Origin: Candidatus Kerfeldbacteria bacterium
Lineage (GTDB): Bacteria > Patescibacteriota > Patescibacteriia > UBA9570
Direction: 5' to 3'
Assembly (NCBI GenBank): GCA_016207285.1
Contig: JACQPW010000040.1
Span: 1-21,164 of the forward strand
Length of the DNA stretch: 21,164 nt
In this document: piece after piece, positions 15,827-21,164 of the stretch
Numbering within the stretch: the first letter of the stretch is position 1
How the letters are laid out: each line of letters starts with the position of its first letter
The notes under the pieces: model-generated
Told to the model about the DNA's origin: nothing
Databases searched by the model: none
The model's input: only the letters and a program-made list of their open reading frames with translations
Made by a program: the position numbers and the translations under genes

Positions 15827-16615
15827 TTATTGTGTTTGCTGTGATTCTTGTAAAGCCTGCTGATACATTTCCATCAAGGTAGCATCATCTACTTGATCCA
15901 AGTCGCTCTGCTTCATGCCAGATTGTACTAGTAAAGTACGGACAGCGTCAGGAGATAAATTCTCTAAGTCGGCAACACTTTGCACAGTTGTGACACTAGT
16001 GGTATCCGTGGTATCTGGTAACAAACCAGCATACGGATCGTCAGTTGTGTTGGTGTTGGCAGTAGCGGTAGTGGTTTGGTAATCACTCTGGACACTAGCA
16101 TAGACGGTCAATAAATCTGCGTCGCTGACCTGGTCTAACACCGCTTGATCTATGCCCAGAGCAACTAATTGCCGACGTAATTCTACTGGATCATCTGTGG
16201 CTAAAGCGGTTAAATCAGCTGTCGTAGTGGCATCGGCTGCAGCAGAAACGGTGCTAAAACAAGTATCACCAGCCGCACAGACTGGATTGGTGTTGGCGGC
16301 TATTTCGGCACCATCATCAATGCCATCAGAATCAGTATCGGCAATTAAAGCACTGGTACCGTAGGTAAATTCCTCATCAAAATCGTTAATACCATCACTA
16401 TCTGTGTCCAACAATTTCTTTTCCGCTAGCGCTTGTAAGCGCTTTTCCGATTCGGTAATGATTGGTCCGGGAGTGGGATCTAAACTAAACAGATACGGAG
16501 TAATACCGTTGACGCGTGAGTAGATTGAGAGCATTCCGCCAATAATAGCCACAAGTGCAATTACTATATAGCCCCAAAAAAAGCCTTTAAAATCACGGTC
16601 TTTGGAGTTATCCAC
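15827..16615 (-). CDS. Membrane-anchored protein with TSP type-3-like Ca-binding repeats
   Basis: 262 residues if started at GTG 16615. An in-frame TTG at 16651 would add 12 residues, but its three bases are the start of a promoter -35 box. A basic N-terminus (DNSKDRDFKG) precedes one membrane segment (FWGYIVIALVAIIGGMLSIYS), so the bulk should face outside. Then come two DTDSDGI(N/D)DFDEE-like Asp repeats (LDTDSDGINDFDEE and ADTDSDGIDDGAE), typical of thrombospondin type-3 Ca-binding repeats, and a C-x5-C pair. A Thr-rich linker separates two copies of a ~35-residue helical unit. It lies 3 bases before the giant gene, so it is probably a surface accessory of the same system. No enzyme signature is visible and I do not recognise the whole protein. 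Confidence 0.8.
   Translation of the reverse strand: MDNSKDRDFKGFFWGYIVIALVAIIGGMLSIYSRVNGITPYLFSLDPTPGPIITESEKRLQALAEKKLLDTDSDGINDFDEEFTYGTSALIADTDSDGIDDGAEIAANTNPVCAAGDTCFSTVSAAADATTTADLTALATDDPVELRRQLVALGIDQAVLDQVSDADLLTVYASVQSDYQTTTATANTNTTDDPYAGLLPDTTDTTSVTTVQSVADLENLSPDAVRTLLVQSGMKQSDLDQVDDATLMEMYQQALQESQQTQ
15851..16192 (-). repeat. Duplicated 35-residue helical unit in the TSP3-like protein
   Basis: Copy 1 is nt 16088..16192 and copy 2 is nt 15851..15955. They align without gaps as P-x3-R-x2-LV-x2-G-x2-Q-x2-LDQV-x-DA-x-L-x3-Y, with 14 identical residues of 35. The unit starts after an Asp/Ser-Pro helix cap and reads as three short helices. A Thr/Asn-rich linker separates the copies. 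Confidence 0.75.
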
Positions 16616-16621
16616 AGGCCA

Positions 16622-16651
16622 ATTATACAATGAATTGATGCAATTTGTCAA
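16622..16651 (-). promoter_or_regulatory. Consensus sigma70-type promoter for the surface-protein operon
   Basis: On the minus strand, TTGACA (16651..16646) and TATAAT (16627..16622) are separated by 18 bases, and both hexamers match the bacterial consensus perfectly. The -10 box contains the rsmA stop codon TAA (16625..16623). The expected start point, 7 bases after TATAAT, is G16615, the first base of the in-frame GTG of the TSP3-like gene, which suggests a leaderless transcript. Confidence 0.75.
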
Positions 16652-17411
16652 CTAGCTGCACCCACTGTTTGAGCGATAATTCTTGCGCTCGGACAGTCTC
16701 TTTTAAACCGATTTCCGCAAACGAGCTAGCAATCAGCTCTTTAGGTACGTTGATATTGTGAATATTAGATTTGAGCAGTTTTCTTTTCTGGGCAAAGCCC
16801 GCTTTAACGAGGCGGAACCAGGCTGGCACTAGATCTGGTGCCACTTTGTCGTGCTGGTGGATCCCTTCCAGACTAATAATAGCGCTGTGCACCTTTGGTT
16901 TGGGACTAAAGGCCTCTGGTGGAACCAGCCGGATGAGATTGGGGTAAGAAAAAGCTTGAACAGATAAACCGAGAATACTTAAATGACCTGGTTTAGCGGT
17001 AATTCGTTCCGCTACCTCCTTTTGAATGAGTAAGGCCATATGGCTAGGCCAAGGTGCTTGCGTAAGAAACTGGCGTAACACCATACCAGTAATATCGTAC
17101 GGTAAATTGCTGGCCAAACTATAAGCGCCGCTCTTCAACCCAAGTTCAGCCAGGTTAGTTTTGAGCACGTCGTCATACAACACAGTTAGGTTGGGATATT
17201 TTTTACACAGTGGGTCGAGATGTGGTGCTAAGCTCGGATCAATCTCAATCGCAATCACCCGCCGCGCCAGTTTTACCAATTTAGCTGTGAGCATCCCCTT
17301 ACCTGGTCCAATTTCTAGAATCGTATCCTGTGAACCAAACCGACGTACCAGATCGACCATGCTCTGCAAAACAGTCTGATCAATTAAAAAATGTTGACCG
17401 TACTTGGTCAT
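16623..17411 (-). CDS. rsmA: 16S rRNA (adenine1518/1519-N6) dimethyltransferase RsmA/KsgA
   Basis: 262 residues, the usual family length. It uses S-adenosylmethionine to dimethylate two adjacent adenines in the 3' hairpin (helix 45) of 16S rRNA, a late step in small-subunit assembly. Visible signatures are QHFLID (6-11), the SAM loop EIGPGKG (33-39), the acidic EID after the second strand (56-58), the catalytic NLPY (102-105) and FSPKPKV (168-174). All key positions are intact. The start ATG 17411 follows the tsaC stop by one base, with AAGGGA (17427..17422) 10 bases upstream as its ribosome binding site inside tsaC. The gene ends inside the -10 box of the next operon's promoter. Confidence 0.95.
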   Translation of the reverse strand: MTKYGQHFLIDQTVLQSMVDLVRRFGSQDTILEIGPGKGMLTAKLVKLARRVIAIEIDPSLAPHLDPLCKKYPNLTVLYDDVLKTNLAELGLKSGAYSLASNLPYDITGMVLRQFLTQAPWPSHMALLIQKEVAERITAKPGHLSILGLSVQAFSYPNLIRLVPPEAFSPKPKVHSAIISLEGIHQHDKVAPDLVPAWFRLVKAGFAQKRKLLKSNIHNINVPKELIASSFAEIGLKETVRAQELSLKQWVQLVDKLHQFIV

Positions 17412-17412
17412 G

Positions 17413-17913
17413 TTAATAATGTCCCTTGAGTTTTACAGCTCCTTGCCGGTGAATAACCACCTTACCATCTATACATTCCACCACTGTGCTGGGAGGGTGC
17501 ATCGGTAAGATACCAATATTAATAGTTGGAATATCCTTAAACTTATCCGGTAGCTCGTTTAAGTAATACCTGGGAAATTCACCGGACACATTTAAGCTGG
17601 TCGCTAACACCGGCACACCTGTTTTCATGGCTATCTCCCGAGTGAGTAATTTATCTGGTACACGCACGGCAAACTGATCTGACACGACAATCGATAACGC
17701 TCCTGGCCAGTATTGTTTAGCCAGTGCTTCCTGCTCCGCGGAAAATGGAAAAGTGTCTTTCACTTGCTGCAAAGAGTCTGCCACCAACGTAAAGCGATCA
17801 TCCACGCGCCCTTTCAGTTCCATTATCTTCTGAATCGTGGCGGCATCATCATACCGACACCCGATGGCATAGGATGATTCGGTCGGGTAAATTAACATCT
17901 CGCCTTTTTTCAT
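17413..17913 (-). CDS. tsaC: L-threonylcarbamoyladenylate synthase (TsaC/Sua5/YrdC family)
   Basis: 166 residues. It makes threonylcarbamoyl-AMP from threonine, bicarbonate and ATP, the first step of t6A37 modification in tRNAs reading ANN codons. Motifs: IYPTESSYAIG (8-18, for the usual YPT-[DE]-T-x-YG-[LI]-G; the second Thr and the Tyr-Gly are changed), KGR (34-36), YWPGALSIVV (68-77), RVPD (84-87), ATSLNVSGE (104-112), PSTVVEC (141-147) and RQGA (156-159). It is a single-domain TsaC type lacking the Sua5 C-terminal domain, and slightly short. A Shine-Dalgarno-like AGGG (17924..17921) overlaps the upstream stop codon, 7 bases before the ATG. Pairing with rsmA one base downstream suggests a translation-quality operon with leuS. 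Confidence 0.92.
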   Translation of the reverse strand: MKKGEMLIYPTESSYAIGCRYDDAATIQKIMELKGRVDDRFTLVADSLQQVKDTFPFSAEQEALAKQYWPGALSIVVSDQFAVRVPDKLLTREIAMKTGVPVLATSLNVSGEFPRYYLNELPDKFKDIPTINIGILPMHPPSTVVECIDGKVVIHRQGAVKLKGHY

Positions 17914-17915
17914 TG

Positions 17916-17924
17916 CCCTACCCT
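17916..17924 (-). promoter_or_regulatory. Ribosome binding site of tsaC overlapping the upstream stop codon
   Basis: The minus strand reads TAGGGTAGGGCAATG. The first TAG is the stop of the beta-helix gene, and its AGGG (17924..17921) is 7 bases before the tsaC ATG. The second AGGG (17919..17916) is too close, at 2 bases. The arrangement favours translational coupling. Confidence 0.6.
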
Positions 17925-19263
17925 ACTCACTAACCTGTTTAGTTGTGAAACGCTTGGCAGTGGTCTTGGCACTTTTATACTTAGCGTAGTCTGTTTGATA
18001 GACAGCTTTGACACGGACAAAATACTTTGTGCCAGCTTTTAGTTTGGTCAATGTTTTCTTGGTTGTTTTGGCGCTCACCCGCTTTGGATTGGTGAAACTT
18101 TTTTTACGGCTATACTCCACTTTATATTTCGTCACACTGTACCCACTGGCGATTTGCCATCGTACAGTAGCTTGATGGGCCGTAATCTTTTTCACTTTCA
18201 GGCTCGTTGGCATCGGCACAACCGGTAATTCATCAAAGCCAATATCAAAGCCAGTCCCATATGGTCGCGTTTCGTCATCCCTATCGACCACCACGACCGA
18301 GCTCAGATCGTAGCCAGCATCGATCAATGGTGATGTTGCCAATACATGGAAATCTCGATCAGCACTGACTACTGGATCAACAAATTCGGGATCAACTTCC
18401 AAAGAGTTTAATTCGACATTGAGACCTGCCTGCAATTCCGCCAAAGTTGCATACTCTGAACTGATGGCCGTATTAGCGTAATAATCATTGTAATCGGCTC
18501 CAGCCAACGTATCCGCTTCATAGCTCACCGCATAGGCATTAGTATAAAAGATGTTGTTGTAGACGGCCGTGCTGGTTGTGGCAGTTTGCATGTTTAAACC
18601 AACACCATTATCGGCAATAACATTATGGTACACTGCCACTTGATCATTCCCTGATAGGATATTGACTCCTTGGCCCGTATTACTGGCTATGACGCTATTG
18701 ATGAGCTGCACAGTAGCACTCTCGCCTACATCAATGCCGCTAGTGGTATTGCCCCCTATGGTACTACTCTGGATAGTAGTATTAGAAACGCCATTTAGAT
18801 TGATACCGATGTTATTTTCTATAACTAAAAAGTTTTGCAGGACAATATGAGACGTCGTGCCGTTGTACTTATTCATCTCGATACCAACGTCCCCGCCTCT
18901 AATGATAAAGCCATCAAATGTAATGTACTCACCTACGGTAATGGCTAAGCTGGCATTAGTTAAATGCGATAATGTTGGGGTAGATTCACCGGGCCAAGCG
19001 GTAATCAGCGTGGGATCATCCGCCGTACCATTGAGTAGACTACTATCAACCATCATCGAATCGGTGGTTTCACCACGCACATAAATAGTATCTCCACTGA
19101 CAAAACCAACCGGCAAAGTATCATCCAAACTAAGACACGGTGCTGCTGTAGTGCAGGCTGCGCCACTCACGCCCGCTGCTAAATCAATATACCAATCTGC
19201 AGCCGCTGCTACCGTCGGCATCATCCCCCAACTGATCAAGGCGAGTAAGAGATACTTTTTCAT
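17923..19263 (-). CDS. Secreted right-handed beta-helix protein with C-terminal fibronectin type III domain
   Basis: 446 residues. A signal peptide (MKKYLLLALISWGMMPTVAA plus AA) is probably cut before D23. A short Cys-containing N-terminal part (GAACTTAAPCLSLDD) resembles the start of many secreted beta-helix proteins. Residues about 60-270 show repeated N/G-rich turns and short strands (NNIGINLNGVSNTTIQSSTI, GVNILSGNDQVAVYHNVIAD), as in parallel beta-helices of the pectate-lyase/NosD type. DFHVLATSPLIDAG near 306-319 is a common end of such domains. Residues about 352-441 are an Fn3-like domain (ATVRW, KYKVEYSRKK, LKAGTKYFVRVKAV) very rich in Lys. No catalytic residue or membrane anchor is recognised, so substrate binding and enzyme activity are unknown. 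The ATG overlaps the leuS stop (ATGA), so it is probably translated by coupling to a tRNA synthetase gene. Confidence 0.85.
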   Translation of the reverse strand: MKKYLLLALISWGMMPTVAAAADWYIDLAAGVSGAACTTAAPCLSLDDTLPVGFVSGDTIYVRGETTDSMMVDSSLLNGTADDPTLITAWPGESTPTLSHLTNASLAITVGEYITFDGFIIRGGDVGIEMNKYNGTTSHIVLQNFLVIENNIGINLNGVSNTTIQSSTIGGNTTSGIDVGESATVQLINSVIASNTGQGVNILSGNDQVAVYHNVIADNGVGLNMQTATTSTAVYNNIFYTNAYAVSYEADTLAGADYNDYYANTAISSEYATLAELQAGLNVELNSLEVDPEFVDPVVSADRDFHVLATSPLIDAGYDLSSVVVVDRDDETRPYGTGFDIGFDELPVVPMPTSLKVKKITAHQATVRWQIASGYSVTKYKVEYSRKKSFTNPKRVSAKTTKKTLTKLKAGTKYFVRVKAVYQTDYAKYKSAKTTAKRFTTKQVSE

Positions 19264-21164
19264 AGCACAAAGCTGATTAAACGATTAGATACATAGACAG
19301 TCTTGCGAATAGTTTGACCGCCTAACTGTGCTTGCAGTTTAGCATCTTTTTGGATCTGCTCCAAAACGACTTGCTCCGAACTATTGTTTGGCACGGTGAG
19401 TTGGCCACGCCGTTTCCCATTCACTTGCACCACAATCGTCACTGTGTCCATTTGCAATTTTGTAGCATCATACTTTGGCCAAGTTTGCTCCCAGACATTG
19501 CCGCTGTATCCGCCCAGTGACCAGAGTTCTGCAGTGAGATGCGGTGCAAATGGTGATAACACTAACAGTAGTTGTTGGAACACTGTGGTCGGTACAGTTT
19601 CTAACTCATGCAGACGATTCGTCAGAATCATCATTTGAGAGATAGCGGTATTAAATTGGAAACCAACAATATGTTCGCTTACTAACTTAAGTGTTTGATG
19701 TAACAGGCGCTCGGTCTCTGCATCTAGCTCTGCTCCACCAACTTTGGGTTGCAGGCGTTCGACTTTTTCTAGAAACCGATGAACACCTTTGATGCTACTA
19801 GTGCTCCAGGGTTTCACATCAGCAAATGGTCCGATAAACATTTCATATAAACGTAGTGTGTCCGAACCATACTGTTTGACGACATCGTCTGGATTAATGA
19901 CGTTACCACGGGATTTGCTCATTTTTTGGTTATCTTCGCCCAAAATCATCCCTTGATTACGTAAAGCCGCGAATGGTTCTCGACCAACGACTTGAGGGAT
20001 AAAGCCAAAGTCTTGCAGCGCTTTATGGAAAAAACGCGCGTACAACAAGTGCAGCACGGCGTGTTCGGCTCCACCGACATAGAGATCCACCGGTAACCAC
20101 TTGGCTAGTTTTTCCGGGTCAGCAAATTGTGTCGCATTCTTTGGGTCACAGTAACGCAGGTAATACCAGGATGAACAGACTAAGGTATCCATCGTGTCCA
20201 CTTCAAAATGCCAACCTTTGCCATAGAGTTCTTCAGCCAGTGCTTGGTAACTTTTAGACGTGCCAATCGGTGAGGTGCCTTTCGGTAAATAATCGACATC
20301 GGTTGGTAACAATAACGGTAAGTGTTCTGCTTTCACTGGATGCGCTTGACCGGCTGGATCATAGACAATGGGAATCGGTGCACCCCAATACCGTTGGCGG
20401 GAAATCAACCAGTCACGCATTTTGTAATTCACTTTTTTCACACCACCAGCTTTTTCAGCAATTTTCCACATTGCATCTTCAGAGTGTTGATCATTAAACT
20501 CTTCAGAATCCACTAAAATTCCTGCCCCCAAATATGGCAGCTCATCATCTTCATTATCATTAGAATCAATATCACTTACTTTACTGATAACATATGATTG
20601 GGAAGTTTTTTGATCCAACATTCTATATCTTTGGGAACTGAAAATAACACGTTTAATTTCGAGATCGTCTTTGTACTTAGTGGCAAATTCAAAATCCCGT
20701 TCATCATGTGCTGGTACAGCCATTACGGCAACTGTACCATAAGTGCCTAAAACATAATCTGCAATCCAAATCGGAACTTCTTTACCAGTTAATGGATGTA
20801 TAGCATTTGCACCAGTAAACACGCCCGTTTTTTCTTTTCCTTCAGACATCCGTTCTAGATCATTCTTCTTACTTGTAGCAATGACATAATCTTCAACAGC
20901 TTTTTTTTGTTCTGGAATAACAATAGATTTCACTAGTGTATGTTCTGGAGACAATACCAAATATGTAACACCATACAAGGTATCAGGCCGAGTAGTATAA
21001 ACCCTAATTACTGACTCCTGATTACTAACTACTTTAAATTCAATTTCGGCGCCTTCACTCTTGCCAATCCAATTCTTTTGCATTAACTTAATCGGTTCTG
21101 GCCAATCAATAGTCTCAAGATCATTTAATAATTGATCGGCATAATCGGTGATTTTAAAGAACCA
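19260..21164 (-). CDS. leuS: Leucyl-tRNA synthetase, C-terminal 634 residues (5' end off window)
   Basis: Class I synthetase that charges tRNA-Leu. The frame is open to the right edge, starting WFFKITDYADQLL. About 180-200 N-terminal residues, including HIGH, lie outside. Visible: WPEPIKLMQKNWIGKS before the CP1 editing domain, the editing Thr-rich loop TTRPDTLYG (nt 20970..20996), AVPAHDERDFEFA with the editing Asp, the return to the catalytic domain at RDWLISRQRYWGAP, KMSKSRGN (KMSKS at nt 19911..19925), the anticodon-binding helices, and the C-terminal domain with VQVNGKRRGQL. One oddity is Val in place of the second Gly of the usual YGTGAVMAVP motif. Base composition also changes near nt 20400. 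The stop TGA overlaps the next start. Confidence 0.97.
   Translation of the reverse strand, partial: WFFKITDYADQLLNDLETIDWPEPIKLMQKNWIGKSEGAEIEFKVVSNQESVIRVYTTRPDTLYGVTYLVLSPEHTLVKSIVIPEQKKAVEDYVIATSKKNDLERMSEGKEKTGVFTGANAIHPLTGKEVPIWIADYVLGTYGTVAVMAVPAHDERDFEFATKYKDDLEIKRVIFSSQRYRMLDQKTSQSYVISKVSDIDSNDNEDDELPYLGAGILVDSEEFNDQHSEDAMWKIAEKAGGVKKVNYKMRDWLISRQRYWGAPIPIVYDPAGQAHPVKAEHLPLLLPTDVDYLPKGTSPIGTSKSYQALAEELYGKGWHFEVDTMDTLVCSSWYYLRYCDPKNATQFADPEKLAKWLPVDLYVGGAEHAVLHLLYARFFHKALQDFGFIPQVVGREPFAALRNQGMILGEDNQKMSKSRGNVINPDDVVKQYGSDTLRLYEMFIGPFADVKPWSTSSIKGVHRFLEKVERLQPKVGGAELDAETERLLHQTLKLVSEHIVGFQFNTAISQMMILTNRLHELETVPTTVFQQLLLVLSPFAPHLTAELWSLGGYSGNVWEQTWPKYDATKLQMDTVTIVVQVNGKRRGQLTVPNNSSEQVVLEQIQKDAKLQAQLGGQTIRKTVYVSNRLISFVL

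Noticed and set aside
16613..16651. TTG start at 16651 for the TSP3-like protein
   Set aside because: The TTG is the beginning of a perfect -35 box and no Shine-Dalgarno precedes it; a transcript from this promoter could not include it. It remains possible only on readthrough mRNA from rsmA.
17901..17913. A-rich run at the tsaC start (ATGAAAAAAGGC) as a programmed frameshift site
   Set aside because: Frameshifting there would abandon the intact TsaC frame after two codons, and no stimulatory structure or alternative product is visible.
19260..21164. TGA reassigned to Gly (code 25), as in some CPR lineages
   Set aside because: TGA ends leuS exactly where the family C-terminus is expected, and no in-frame TGA occurs within any gene here.

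Overview
The window looks like chromosomal DNA of a Patescibacteria/CPR-type bacterium, probably Parcubacteria-like. This is an inference from gene style: tightly packed genes all on the minus strand, a giant secreted protein rich in Cys, Asp and Thr beside a TrbL/VirB6-like membrane protein, and short single-domain housekeeping enzymes. The genetic code appears standard; TGA ends leuS and no in-frame TGA reassignment is needed. No RNA gene, insertion sequence, CRISPR array or phage gene is visible, and no gap between genes exceeds 9 bases.

Transcription runs from right to left. The first block is housekeeping: a 5'-truncated leuS (21164..19260), a secreted beta-helix/Fn3 protein whose start overlaps the leuS stop (ATGA), tsaC (threonylcarbamoyl-AMP synthase) and rsmA (16S rRNA dimethyltransferase). 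Spacings are -4, 9 and 1 bases, so this reads as one operon.

A consensus sigma70-type promoter (TTGACA, 18 bases, TATAAT) lies inside the last codons of rsmA. Its predicted start point coincides with a GTG that opens the next gene, which suggests a leaderless mRNA. This promoter would drive the second block: a membrane-anchored Ca-binding (thrombospondin type-3-like) protein with a duplicated helical unit; a 4118-residue exported giant; a 960-residue polytopic TrbL/VirB6-like protein; and a truncated unknown gene running off the left edge. Spacings are 3, -14 and 1 bases.

The second block is the interesting part. The giant has a signal peptide followed by a segment resembling the start of mature TrbJ/VirB5 pilus proteins, and it directly precedes the VirB6-like gene. 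The rest is a mosaic: about ten copies of a Cys-pair motif, several carbohydrate-binding-like beta-sandwiches, a von Willebrand A/integrin-like domain apparently inserted inside one sandwich, two families of short disulfide motifs, a membrane hairpin and a C-terminal PKD-like domain. My working hypothesis is a type-IV-secretion-derived surface apparatus whose VirB5-position component has become a giant disulfide-armoured adhesin. This is untested. The individual domain calls rest on reading motifs by eye, without profile searches.
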